From assembly GCA_023460085.1 (NCBI GenBank), contig JAEWRI010000040.1, positions 1 to 57,682 on the forward strand: DNA of 57,682 nt, written 5' to 3'. The notes under the pieces were generated by a model. It saw nothing but the letters and a program-made list of their open reading frames with translations, did no database searches and was not told where the DNA came from. Positions within the stretch are counted from its first letter, which is position 1, and each line of letters begins with the position of its first letter. The stretch comes from Bacillota bacterium (GTDB taxonomy: Bacteria > Bacillota > Clostridia > Christensenellales > SZUA-584). Both the position numbers and the translations under genes were made by a program. Shown piece after piece: positions 25,445-33,735 of this stretch.

Positions 25445-26803
25445 TTACATAGCCTCTTGGATAGCCGCTTCCAATTCCTCGCGGCTGGGGATGATGGATG
25501 AGAACTTCAGCTTGCCGTTGATATAGATGGACGGCAGGTTTTTAACGCCCATCTTCTTGCATCGCGCGATGTTCTCCTTCTCCGTGAACTTGTATTCCAC
25601 GAGGTCGATGCGATTTCCGAAATGGTCCTTGCCCTTCTGCGCCGCGCCCATCATATACGTGCAAGCCGCGCACGTGGCCGAATCCAGTGTGAACACCTCC
25701 ACCAGAGGCCGCGCCAGATGCTCGTAGTCCGGCAGCTCCACGTCGATGCCATCGTCCGCCGCTACATAGTTCTCCACCATACTGCGCGTCTCCTCAGTGT
25801 GCAGCACGGCCTGCGCGACGCCTATCGTATTCTCCACCGGCACCGCGTATGGCATGTCGCAGCCCGGCGCGACGATCAGGTTCTTCTTGTTCTCAATGCG
25901 ATCCAGCATATCCACAACGTACTTCATGTTGTCCTGCTGTGTGCCGTGCAGCATCACCGTCGTCAGCGGAATGTTGCCGCCGATGGTGATGTTGTATTTG
26001 TCGGTAATCGCCTTGGCCGCCACGATGTCCACGTTCTCGTCGATGGAGATGGAATCCGGATGCGTCTGGCACATCACCTCAATGTTCCGCGTGGCATCGC
26101 CGCAAACAAAGAACGAGGAAAACGCACCCTTTGCCTCGATAAACGAGAATATTTCCCTGTAAGGCCCGGTCAGAAACTGCTCGAAATGCGCGGAAGATAT
26201 CTGCGACACCAGCGGATCGACCACCGCGATAATATCCATGCCCGCTTCAATGTAGTATTCGCTCATCGTCTTTGCCGCGGCGACGCAGTATGCCAGCAGC
26301 TTTGCCACGTATTCCTCGTCGTCAAACATATCCATGAAGATGTCGTTGCCCCGCAGATGCGACGCCAGCGTAAACGGCCCGCAGACCAGTCCGTACAGCG
26401 CGGTTGTGCTGCCCACCTCTTTTTTCATGCGGCGCATCACATCCAGTATCATGGGGATACGGCCGTCTTCCTTCTGCGGTATGGTGCAGACGCACGGTAT
26501 CTGCGTCGTCTGAGACAGCGGGTGCGTTTTAACGGAAGGGGGGCCTTCCTCTGCCCACACCAGCTCACAGCCCATGATCTCGGCTTCCACCTGCAGGTCG
26601 AACAACACCGGCTGGCCGCTGGGCTTATACAGCTTATTGACCGCCATCAGGGCTTCGAACAGCTTATCCCCGTCCGTCAGCACCTCTGTCGCGTTATATC
26701 CCACCAGCTTGCCCGCATGAACGCCAGCAAAGGGTACCCACGGATTCTGCGTGGTCTCCTCGTGCCTCAGCGTCGCAAACAGTATTTCCTTTGGATTGTT
26801 CAT
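25445..26803 (-). CDS. UroD/MtaA-like methyltransferase domain fused to a thioredoxin-like domain
   Basis: The protein has 452 residues. Residues 1 to about 345 form a UroD/MtaA-type barrel, with FFVCGDATRN and IVAPGCDMPYAVPVEN at the positions of the zinc site in methylcobamide:thiol methyltransferases. The usual H-x-C reads F-V-C, so one expected ligand is missing. Residues about 367-452 form a thioredoxin-like domain with C-A-A-C at 378-381 and the cis-Pro segment K-N-L-P-S-I-Y-I-N-G-K. This resembles a glutaredoxin/thioredoxin rather than an added Fe-S site. The fusion suggests thiol chemistry tied to the barrel reaction. It is encoded in a cobalamin-riboswitch operon with metal GTPases. 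Substrate unknown. Confidence 0.85.
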   Translation of the reverse strand: MNNPKEILFATLRHEETTQNPWVPFAGVHAGKLVGYNATEVLTDGDKLFEALMAVNKLYKPSGQPVLFDLQVEAEIMGCELVWAEEGPPSVKTHPLSQTTQIPCVCTIPQKEDGRIPMILDVMRRMKKEVGSTTALYGLVCGPFTLASHLRGNDIFMDMFDDEEYVAKLLAYCVAAAKTMSEYYIEAGMDIIAVVDPLVSQISSAHFEQFLTGPYREIFSFIEAKGAFSSFFVCGDATRNIEVMCQTHPDSISIDENVDIVAAKAITDKYNITIGGNIPLTTVMLHGTQQDNMKYVVDMLDRIENKKNLIVAPGCDMPYAVPVENTIGVAQAVLHTEETRSMVENYVAADDGIDVELPDYEHLARPLVEVFTLDSATCAACTYMMGAAQKGKDHFGNRIDLVEYKFTEKENIARCKKMGVKNLPSIYINGKLKFSSIIPSREELEAAIQEAM

Positions 26804-26831
26804 GTCCCTTTCCTCCCTGTGATGATTGGGT

Positions 26832-27143
26832 TTAAATTTCTGTTTCTGCTTTGTGAGCCTGTTCTTTTCCGCAGTCTATATATCCAATCGCCTGCCGAAT
26901 TCCGCAGTACGCGCCATCCGGAACGCACCGCACCGCCAGTATCCCCTCCGAAGGCGATAAGACTTCAACCAGACACTTTTCCGTTTCGGCTTCGCACAGT
27001 ACTTCACCCGTTTTTACGTGGCTCCCCGCGTTTATGCGCCACGTCAGCCGCACCGTCTTGTATTCCAGATCCATCTCCTTGCGTCGGCATTCGCACACCG
27101 CACGTGCCGGTACGGCGAAACGCGGAATCCGGATGGGCTTCAT
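26832..27143 (-). CDS. Small biotinyl/lipoyl-domain protein
   Basis: The 103-residue protein has a single hammerhead-type attachment domain: a first strand K-P-I-R-I-P, R-L-T-W-R-I-N-A-G-S-H-V-K-T-G-E-V-L, then the modified-lysine turn E-T-E-K-C (in place of E-T-D-K-A), then S-P-S-E-G-I-L. I chose the ATG at 27143 because the domain begins there, although the ribosome site is weak; an internal ATG would delete the first strands. This start overlaps the end of the DUF5714 gene by 140 nt in another frame. The protein could carry a lipoyl or biotinyl arm for an operon enzyme. No ligase is visible in the window. Confidence 0.65.
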   Translation of the reverse strand: MKPIRIPRFAVPARAVCECRRKEMDLEYKTVRLTWRINAGSHVKTGEVLCEAETEKCLVEVLSPSEGILAVRCVPDGAYCGIRQAIGYIDCGKEQAHKAETEI

Positions 27144-27747
27144 CCGCACCCGCCGCTTCTTCGCCGTGATAGGGGCACTGCACACCCTTGCATTCGGCAT
27201 TCCGGCTGTGGTATGCGCAGCGGATTTTCGGCCATCCGCCAATATCCAACCCAAAATGCGTCCTCATGAACGCCGCGGTGGTGTCCAGTGCGGTAAAGCA
27301 TACGCGCTTGCAACACCGCGGTCCGCCCAGCGCCGCGATGTCGCGCAGGCATTCGGACGTCAGTTGATTGACCTTTCCCCATGTTTCCTCAGAATACGGG
27401 CTTGTATCCGTCAGCAGCGACAGAAATATGCCGCTTCCCACCGCCGCGCCGCACGCTCCGTACCAGCCGCAAAAACCCGGCAGCACGTTGCGCGCACGCT
27501 CCGCGGCCGCCGACAGATCGCGCTCCAGCAGCTCTCTGCAGTCTCCTTTTACACGCCGCGCCGCCGAAAGCAGCACCGCGGGCATCAGGTAATGGTGTTC
27601 CGGGCAGTGCATGGAAAACGCTTCATTTCCCCAGGCCTGCTCCAGCATGCGCAGCGGTGAGACCCCTGTATCAAAGCCATCCAGCGCAACCCTCGTGATA
27701 TCCGCGATAACCTCGTCCTTTATCTGATAAGCCATTTGCGCGTCCAC
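27004..27747 (-). CDS. DUF5714 family protein
   Basis: This is a 247-residue frame starting at GTG 27747, or ATG 27735, which lacks a clear ribosome site. It shows the DUF5714 pattern G-F-C-G-W-Y-G-A-C-G-A-A-V-G (about 91-104), G-G-P-R-C-C-K-R-V-C-F (141-151) and I-R-C-A-Y-H-S-R-N-A-E-C-K-G-V-Q-C-P-Y-H (175-194). These are cysteine-rich segments suggesting a metal or Fe-S site. The family has no established function but occurs near methyltransferase genes. The conserved part ends near residue 195. The last 50 residues are not family-like and overlap the lipoyl-domain gene, so a frameshift or natural overlap is possible. It is the first gene after the cobalamin riboswitch. Confidence 0.72.
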   Translation of the reverse strand: MDAQMAYQIKDEVIADITRVALDGFDTGVSPLRMLEQAWGNEAFSMHCPEHHYLMPAVLLSAARRVKGDCRELLERDLSAAAERARNVLPGFCGWYGACGAAVGSGIFLSLLTDTSPYSEETWGKVNQLTSECLRDIAALGGPRCCKRVCFTALDTTAAFMRTHFGLDIGGWPKIRCAYHSRNAECKGVQCPYHGEEAAGADEAHPDSAFRRTGTCGVRMPTQGDGSGIQDGAADVAHKRGEPRKNG

Positions 27748-27812
27748 TCCCAGCGACCATCCGGCGAAGGGTACAAAAAATAAACTCCTCCCCCTCCGAA
27801 AGGCGATTTTCA

Positions 27813-27974
27813 GCTTTTTCAGGCAGGTCTTCCGGCTTAAAGCTCATCTGGCCGAGAGCGTCTTCCCAATAGCGATGCTATCAGTGACTGGTATTGAAAC
27901 CAGCTCCTCCATCCCTTTCACGGCAGCGGGGGCTGCGCCCGATTTTCACGGGCTTCCCTGGCACCTGAAAAAGC
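27813..27974 (-). ncRNA. Cobalamin riboswitch (B12 element)
   Basis: The minus strand shows the expected order. An 11-bp closing stem pairs GCTTTTTCAGG (27974-27964) with CCTGAAAAAGC (27823-27813). After it come GGTGCC, GGGAAGCCCGTGAAAATCGGG, CAGCCCCCGC and the B12-box-like AGTCACTG. GGGAAGACGC, GATGAGC and GCCGGAAGACCTGCC complete the pattern. These match the class I cobalamin aptamer core. It lies 66 nt upstream of the DUF5714 gene, and no other minus-strand gene intervenes. It should repress the operon when adenosyl- or another cobalamin binds. I see no clear anti-terminator, so control may be at translation. Confidence 0.93.
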
Positions 27975-27992
27975 ACCGATTCAACTATGCTT

Positions 27993-27998
27993 ATTATA
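27993..27998 (-). promoter_or_regulatory. -10 box of the riboswitch transcript
   Basis: A perfect TATAAT on the minus strand places transcription start near 27986, about 12 nt before the riboswitch closing stem. The -35 region (TATAAA, 17 nt upstream) is poor. Confidence 0.5.
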
Positions 27999-28069
27999 AA
28001 GTTTCGTCGCACGGTTTTATAGGAAAATACAATCATGTTTTGTACTTTATTTCTCTGTATCAGGGAAAA

Positions 28070-28124
28070 TAAAAAAATCCGCCTTTCGCCTGCTTTGCCG
28101 GGACGCAATGGGTCGCAAAACAGG
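28070..28124 (-). terminator. Probable terminator after ppk
   Basis: On the minus strand GCCTGTTTTGC and GCAAAGCAGGC form an imperfect long stem, followed by GAAAGGCGGA and a seven-T run. It separates the polyphosphate operon from the riboswitch operon. Confidence 0.5.
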
Positions 28125-28162
28125 CGCTTTTTCACACGACGGAATGGATACACGTTTCATTA

Positions 28163-30238
28163 TTACGGTCTCGGCCAAATGTGGCTCTGCTGCTCAAAGA
28201 AATAAATCTGACTGTTCAGCGCAGCTTCTCCTTCAGCAGGCATTTTCCGGCTGTACGAGCCGTCCGGCAGGAGTTCACGCGCCTTTTCGGTGTCACGAAA
28301 GGCGGTTTCCAGCATGTCCATGATACGTCCGGCGATATCATTGTCCAGTATCGGGCAGGCTACCTCGATGCGCCGCTCGGTGTTGCGCGTCATCCAGTCC
28401 GCGGAGGAGATGAACACCCTGCGCCGCTCACCTTCGCCGAAGCAATACACGCGCGCATGCTCCAGAAAGCGCCCTACAATGCTGATGATGGCGATGTTAT
28501 GCGTCAGGCCGGGAATGCCGGGACGCAGGCAGCAGATGCCGCGAACGATCAGTCGGATTTTCACGCCCGTACAGGAGGCCTCCACCAGCTTATCAATAAT
28601 GTCTTTATCCGTCAGGGAGTTGAATTTGGCGAAGACGGAAGCGGGTTCGCCGTTTTTTGCGTGCTCTATCTCCTGCTGCAGCAGCTGCAGTATGGACTGG
28701 CGCATGGACGAGGGAGCTACCAGCAGCCGCTTATACTTTCCGCTGATGTTGTTGACGAGTATGTCGTTAAAAAGCGCCACCGCGTCGAGACCAATCTCCG
28801 GATGGGAGGTGATCAGCGACAGATCGGTATACTGACGTGCGGTGCGTTCATTGTAGTTTCCGGTGCCTATCTGCGTGATATACTGTATGCTCTTTTCGGT
28901 CTTGCGCGTGATCAGCAGCACCTTGCAGTGTACCTTGCATTCCTCCACGCCGTAAATAACGCGGCAGCCCGCTTCCGAGAGCCGGGTTGCCCATTCGATA
29001 TTGTCCTCCTCGTCGAAGCGCGCGCGCAGTTCCACCACCACCGTAACGTCCTTGCCATTCTCCGCCGCGCGTATGAGGCTGCGCACGATCTCCGATTCCT
29101 TGCCCACGCGATACAATGTCATCTTGATGGAAACAACGTCCGGATCGCCGCCCGCTTCATACATCAGCCGGATGAAAGGCCGCATGGACTCATAAGGGTA
29201 AGCCAGCAGGATATCCCGATCCAGCGCTTGCGAGATCATGCCCTCTCCGGCGCGGATACGCTGGGATTCCTGCGGCAGCATCGGCTCGAACAGCAGCCTG
29301 CCGCGCTGCGCGGGCGTCAGCATGTCCTCCAGCTTTGGCACATATGAAAGGTCCAGCGGCGAATCGGTAAGAAACACATGGCTCTGATCCAGCAGCAGCT
29401 TCTTGCATATGTAGCGGATGAACTCCTTCTTGAGCTCTCCGCGGATTTCGAGCCGCACGGGCGCGAGTTTTACGCGCTTTTTCAGCAGTTCCTTCATCGT
29501 AAACCGAAAGTCGCTGTCCTCGTCGAACATCGTCGTGTCGGTGATGATATCGGCGTTGCGCGTCACGCGGAATATCATTTTGTCCAGCAGGTTGTGGCTG
29601 CCGAACATCATGTCCGCATAGTGAAAGATGATATCTTCCGCCAGCACAAAGCGCACGCCGCTGCCCGGGAGCATCACCATGCGGCTGAACGCGCCGATAG
29701 CCGGAATGATCCCGAATGTCATATCGTGATGGCTTTCAAAATAGACGCCGATGTAGATTCCTTTGTTCACAAGGAAAGGAAACGGATGCCGGTTGTCGAT
29801 GATCTGCGGGGAAAGCAGCGGGTAGATTTCCGACATATAGTAACTGCGGATGGTCGCTTCCTCTTCCTCGCTGAGCTCCGCCATATCCACACGCCGGATG
29901 TTGTACTTCGCAAGCTTCTTAATGCAGGCGTGGTACACCGCATCCTTGCGCGCGACGCCGCGGCGCGCGTGTTTCATCACCGCGGCCACCTGCTCCCTCG
30001 CCGTCATCCCCGTCTTGTTGTCGGTCGGGGCACCCTTAATCAGCATCTGATCCTGAAGGCTGCCCACGCGGATCATAAAGAACTCATCGAGGTTATTCAT
30101 GAATATCCAGATGAATTTCAACCTTTCAAACAGCGGCACATTGCTGTCCGTCGCTTCCTCCAGTACCCGCTCGTTGAATTTCAACCAGCTTAACTCCCGA
30201 TTGATAAACACCGACTGTATCGGCTTGGCCTTGCTCAT
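28163..30238 (-). CDS. ppk1: Polyphosphate kinase, PPK1 type
   Basis: This 691-residue PPK1 reversibly polymerises the gamma-phosphate of ATP into polyphosphate. The N-terminal helical domain begins I-N-R-E-L-S-W-L-K-F-N-E-R-V-L-E-E-A. The autophosphorylated histidine is His437 in E-C-K-V-H-C-K-V, at the same place as in the E. coli enzyme, and the second phospholipase-D-like half contains F-I-S-S-A-D-W-M-T-R-N. ATG 30238 is chosen because GGGGGAGC precedes it and it overlaps the upstream ppx stop as ATGA, implying coupled translation. A GTG/ATG option six codons upstream is less likely. It is the last gene of a four-gene polyphosphate set. Confidence 0.96.
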   Translation of the reverse strand: MSKAKPIQSVFINRELSWLKFNERVLEEATDSNVPLFERLKFIWIFMNNLDEFFMIRVGSLQDQMLIKGAPTDNKTGMTAREQVAAVMKHARRGVARKDAVYHACIKKLAKYNIRRVDMAELSEEEEATIRSYYMSEIYPLLSPQIIDNRHPFPFLVNKGIYIGVYFESHHDMTFGIIPAIGAFSRMVMLPGSGVRFVLAEDIIFHYADMMFGSHNLLDKMIFRVTRNADIITDTTMFDEDSDFRFTMKELLKKRVKLAPVRLEIRGELKKEFIRYICKKLLLDQSHVFLTDSPLDLSYVPKLEDMLTPAQRGRLLFEPMLPQESQRIRAGEGMISQALDRDILLAYPYESMRPFIRLMYEAGGDPDVVSIKMTLYRVGKESEIVRSLIRAAENGKDVTVVVELRARFDEEDNIEWATRLSEAGCRVIYGVEECKVHCKVLLITRKTEKSIQYITQIGTGNYNERTARQYTDLSLITSHPEIGLDAVALFNDILVNNISGKYKRLLVAPSSMRQSILQLLQQEIEHAKNGEPASVFAKFNSLTDKDIIDKLVEASCTGVKIRLIVRGICCLRPGIPGLTHNIAIISIVGRFLEHARVYCFGEGERRRVFISSADWMTRNTERRIEVACPILDNDIAGRIMDMLETAFRDTEKARELLPDGSYSRKMPAEGEAALNSQIYFFEQQSHIWPRP

Positions 30239-31161
30239 ACCGCTCCCCCGCCCCATACTTTTTCGATCAGGTAACCTTCGCGTACGCCGAACGGGCTCAG
30301 CACAATCCGGCTGACGCCCGCCCTTTTCGCGATGGTGCGCAGCGCAATGAATCCCGGTGCCAGCGTATGAATTCTATCCGGACAGATCCTCATGACAATT
30401 TCGTAATACCGATCCTTGTCCGTGACCACATTCAGCAGCGCATCCAAATCGCTTATCGGGTACGTATAATGCTCCGCCGGTTGAAGCGGCGCCGGTATTA
30501 TCGCCTTGTGCACCTTCGCGACCGCGCGTGCAGTGCCCCCCACAGAGCACAGCGTATCAAAACCGGTGTTGTCTATCCAGCCTATCTCATCCATGTAGCC
30601 GTTCATGGCGGCTTCGATACGCGCCATCTCTTCCGGCTCCGGCCTCATTCCCCGCACGTAATCGTGGCAGAGCCGTAAAGACCCTGTGGGTATACCGGCG
30701 TTCCGGTGGAGCTTGCCCTTGCGTATCCATACCATCTCAATGCTGCCGCCGCCAATATCAATTGCCAGCGCGTCGCGCACACCCATCAGGCGTTCCACCG
30801 CCAGATAGTCGTAGTAGGCTTCCCTTTCCCATGTAACGATATCGACATCAATGCCGGCTTCGCCCCGGATCGCGTCCAGCACTTCCTTCTGGTTTTTCAC
30901 GCCGCGCAGCGATGCGGTTGCAAAACAAAACGCCTGCGCCCCCATACCGGCTGCTTTCCGGGTCAGCGCGGCGACCGATTTGGCCGCACGCTGTATCCCT
31001 TCCGGGCCCATGCGTCCGTCCCGCACATAGCCGATGATGCCTGCCATGTCTTTTTGCCGCTCAACCAGCGCCATCTCACGCGCTCCCATGCGGTAAACCG
31101 CCATATGAATAGAGTTGGACCCCAAATCTATGGCTGCGAATGTCCCTTCCTCAAAACTCAT
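30235..31161 (-). CDS. Ppx/GppA family phosphatase, short form
   Basis: The 308-residue ASKHA-fold enzyme has phosphate-binding motifs A-I-D-L-G-S-N-S (about 10-17) and A-I-D-I-G-G-G-S-I-E-M (about 136-146). Only the two N-terminal actin-like domains are present; the C-terminal HD-like part of long Ppx proteins is absent. It could hydrolyse polyphosphate or (p)ppGpp. It overlaps the CYTH-CHAD gene upstream and the ppk1 gene downstream by four bases each, showing tight coupling. A paralogue of nearly equal length is at 32689-33621. Confidence 0.92.
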   Translation of the reverse strand: MSFEEGTFAAIDLGSNSIHMAVYRMGAREMALVERQKDMAGIIGYVRDGRMGPEGIQRAAKSVAALTRKAAGMGAQAFCFATASLRGVKNQKEVLDAIRGEAGIDVDIVTWEREAYYDYLAVERLMGVRDALAIDIGGGSIEMVWIRKGKLHRNAGIPTGSLRLCHDYVRGMRPEPEEMARIEAAMNGYMDEIGWIDNTGFDTLCSVGGTARAVAKVHKAIIPAPLQPAEHYTYPISDLDALLNVVTDKDRYYEIVMRICPDRIHTLAPGFIALRTIAKRAGVSRIVLSPFGVREGYLIEKVWGGGAV

Positions 31162-32624
31162 AGCAGCTCTTCAAGCATGCGGATATCGCCGCGATAGTCC
31201 TTCCACACCTCCACCGCTTCCCGGTAAATTTCCTGCTGACAGCCGGAGAATATACCCGCGCATACGCCGCAGCGGTAAGCGAAATCCGCGTCGCCGGACT
31301 CCGCCGCAAGCGAATGCAGCAGCGTCATGTGCTGGCTGACATCGCACAGCATGCCCAGCTCGTCCTGAATTTTTTTCAGCCCTTCCGCAGCTTTCAGCGC
31401 CCGCCGCGGAATCATCGCATCCATGTTTTCCAGCGCGTAGCGTACCTTGCGTACCAGCACGCGGTAAGCATGAACTTTCTCGGGATCGCTCATGCCCGAC
31501 TTCTTGAATGTGTTGAGCTCCGCAATCCAGGCTTTTACCTTTTCCAGCGCTTCCTGGGTGCTGCGGTTGTCCCCCGATGCCTCCGCTGCCGCTTTGACGT
31601 GTATATCCGTCCACATGGCAACGATACCGTCGGAGAACTTTCCCTGCATATACGCTTCCCGGATACTATCCCGGAAAGCCGCGCGCTTTTCGGTCAACTT
31701 CTGCTGCAGCGAAGAAAAGTCTATCTGCGGGTTCAGCGCGTATATCAGGCCTACTTCTTCATCCAGCAAGTCCGCGTGACGCGCTTCGTCGGTATCGTCG
31801 ATCAGTCTTTGCAGATCCTCCAGATACCGGGCGGTCTTATCCCCAAAATACGCCTCATAGGCGTCCACGGTGGCCATCATTTTTCTCGCCTCGACGCGCA
31901 GTTTGTGAACCGCCGTCCTCTCAAAGGAATAGGCGCTCAGCGCGATATACGCCTTCATCAACGCGAACAACTGTGCCGCAGGCGGTTGCATAGCCCCCAT
32001 ATCCGCATACTTTTTCAGTTTCTTCTCCGGGTTCACGGGCTGGAATCCCGAAGCCTTGACGCGCAGCGCCTCAAACCACGGCGATCCGCAGCGCTCCAGA
32101 CTGGCCTCCCTCGCAAGACGCGCGGCGTATACGTCCAGCGGCTGCGCGGGCTTACCCATGCTTTTCAACTCCAGCGCGCGTAACTCACCCTTAAGGTCGT
32201 CATCCTCGAACCGGCCCAGCATGTGAACCAGCTGGTATTGCGCACCCTCCCCTTCGGAAACAAGGCGCGTCTTCTGTTCAAATGCCGCGGCGAACTGCAG
32301 CTGAAGCCGCTTGTCCTGCATGACCGCTGAGATTTTTTGGGATATCTCCTGCGGGAACTGCGAGGGTTCGAAACCATTCTGCGGCAGTGCGGAGACTGCC
32401 TCCCGTGCCGCACAATCCGCCGGATCTTCCAGCACCGCCATCTGCGACAAACCATTCGGCCCTGCACACAACACCAGCACGATGTTGTTGCTCAACAGAT
32501 CCGCGTCCGCGGTATCGAGAAACAGGCACTCCAGAAGCACTGCGTCCCCGCTCTTCTCTGACATCGCCTTTAGCTTATCAAGCTTTGCGCCCTCCGCCGG
32601 TTTCAGCCATATCTTGCTTTCCAT
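31158..32624 (-). CDS. CHAD-domain protein with degenerate CYTH-like N-terminus
   Basis: The protein has 488 residues. The C-terminal half (about 225-480) is a CHAD domain: helical, rich in conserved His/Arg/Lys (V-H-K-L-R-V-E-A-R-K-M, V-H-A-Y-R-V-L-V-R-K-V-R-Y-A-L-E). It belongs to the family that binds polyphosphate granules. The N-terminal half has the length and strand pattern of a CYTH tunnel, but the usual E-x-E-x-K start is only E-S-K-I-W-L-K, so catalysis is doubtful. ATG 32624 has GGGAGG seven bases upstream. It lies between two ppx genes, supporting a role in polyphosphate binding or storage. Confidence 0.85.
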   Translation of the reverse strand: MESKIWLKPAEGAKLDKLKAMSEKSGDAVLLECLFLDTADADLLSNNIVLVLCAGPNGLSQMAVLEDPADCAAREAVSALPQNGFEPSQFPQEISQKISAVMQDKRLQLQFAAAFEQKTRLVSEGEGAQYQLVHMLGRFEDDDLKGELRALELKSMGKPAQPLDVYAARLAREASLERCGSPWFEALRVKASGFQPVNPEKKLKKYADMGAMQPPAAQLFALMKAYIALSAYSFERTAVHKLRVEARKMMATVDAYEAYFGDKTARYLEDLQRLIDDTDEARHADLLDEEVGLIYALNPQIDFSSLQQKLTEKRAAFRDSIREAYMQGKFSDGIVAMWTDIHVKAAAEASGDNRSTQEALEKVKAWIAELNTFKKSGMSDPEKVHAYRVLVRKVRYALENMDAMIPRRALKAAEGLKKIQDELGMLCDVSQHMTLLHSLAAESGDADFAYRCGVCAGIFSGCQQEIYREAVEVWKDYRGDIRMLEELL

Positions 32625-32688
32625 TCCGCTACCTCCCGTTATCAATAACCGCCTTATGCGGTCTCATCGCATCCCAAGTATGCGCGCT

Positions 32689-33621
32689 CTATGCTCTTGC
32701 GATCCGCGGTTCTGCTTCCGTGTCTAAAACGCGCTGAATCAGATAGCCTTCCCGCACACCGTACGTACTCAGATGCACCTTTTCCGCACCCGCTGCCTTC
32801 GCCAGCCGCCACAGCATCACCGCTCCCGGAACCAATGTTTCTATGCGTCCGGGACACACCCGGCACATCAGCTTCACGCCTCCGGCGTTCAGGCGCAGCA
32901 CGTCCTTGTACACGCCCTTAATATCGATCGCGTCCATCACGTAAGTCTCCATCGGCAGCGTGCTTCCATGCAGCGTCTGGTGCATCTGCCCCAGCGCGCG
33001 CGCCGTTCCGCCGATACAGTACATGTCCAACCCCCGCGCTTCATCAAGCCACATAAACTCAGAAATGCCGCTGTCAATACAGTTTTTGATTTTTTTCATT
33101 TCTTTATCCGTAGGGAGAAGACCTGAAACAAAGCGGCGGCTAACATTCACGCAGCCCTGCGGAATACTCTGTGTATACAATACTTTCTTTCGCTTTAACA
33201 AGCTGGCCTCCATGCTGCCGCCGCCCAGATCCACAAACAGGCCGTCAGAGGCGTGCATCTGGTATTGCGCGCCAACGAGGCCCAGCTTTGCTTCTTGCTC
33301 GCCGCTCAGCGTTTCCACCTCCAGGCCGGTAAACGTGCGCACGATCTCCGCAAGTTTCGCGCCGTCCTTCACGGCGCGGAATGGCGCGGTCGCAAAACAG
33401 TATGTGCCATCCGGATTAAAATGGGATGCAAGCATCAGCAGCCTGCGCAATGCTGATATCAGGTTCCTTACCCCTTCGTCCCTCATTGTGCCGTCTTTCA
33501 CATAGCTGATCAGCTGGACAAACTCTTTCTCGTTAAACAGGCACTCAAACCCGTCCTTATTAACGCTGTATACCACAATGCGAACCGTATTGGACCCGAT
33601 ATCCACGATGCTGTATTTCAT
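32689..33621 (-). CDS. Ppx/GppA family phosphatase, second short form
   Basis: The 310-residue paralogue of the gene at 30235 has I-V-D-I-G-S-N-T-V-R (about 5-14) and V-D-L-G-G-G-S-M-E-A (about 130-139), and lacks an HD domain. Sequence differs enough that the two could divide work between exopolyphosphatase and guanosine pentaphosphate hydrolase. It is the first gene of the polyphosphate operon, preceded by AGGGG seven bases before the ATG and by an AT-rich 114-nt gap after phoH. Confidence 0.92.
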   Translation of the reverse strand: MKYSIVDIGSNTVRIVVYSVNKDGFECLFNEKEFVQLISYVKDGTMRDEGVRNLISALRRLLMLASHFNPDGTYCFATAPFRAVKDGAKLAEIVRTFTGLEVETLSGEQEAKLGLVGAQYQMHASDGLFVDLGGGSMEASLLKRKKVLYTQSIPQGCVNVSRRFVSGLLPTDKEMKKIKNCIDSGISEFMWLDEARGLDMYCIGGTARALGQMHQTLHGSTLPMETYVMDAIDIKGVYKDVLRLNAGGVKLMCRVCPGRIETLVPGAVMLWRLAKAAGAEKVHLSTYGVREGYLIQRVLDTEAEPRIARA

Positions 33622-33735
33622 GCCGCAACCCCTGAAAGTATTTAAACCTACTATTACACCCTTATATTACTACCGCGCGACTCCTTTTTTGTTAACGCAA
33701 GGTAATGTGCGCGTATTCTTTCCGTTAAATCAGCG

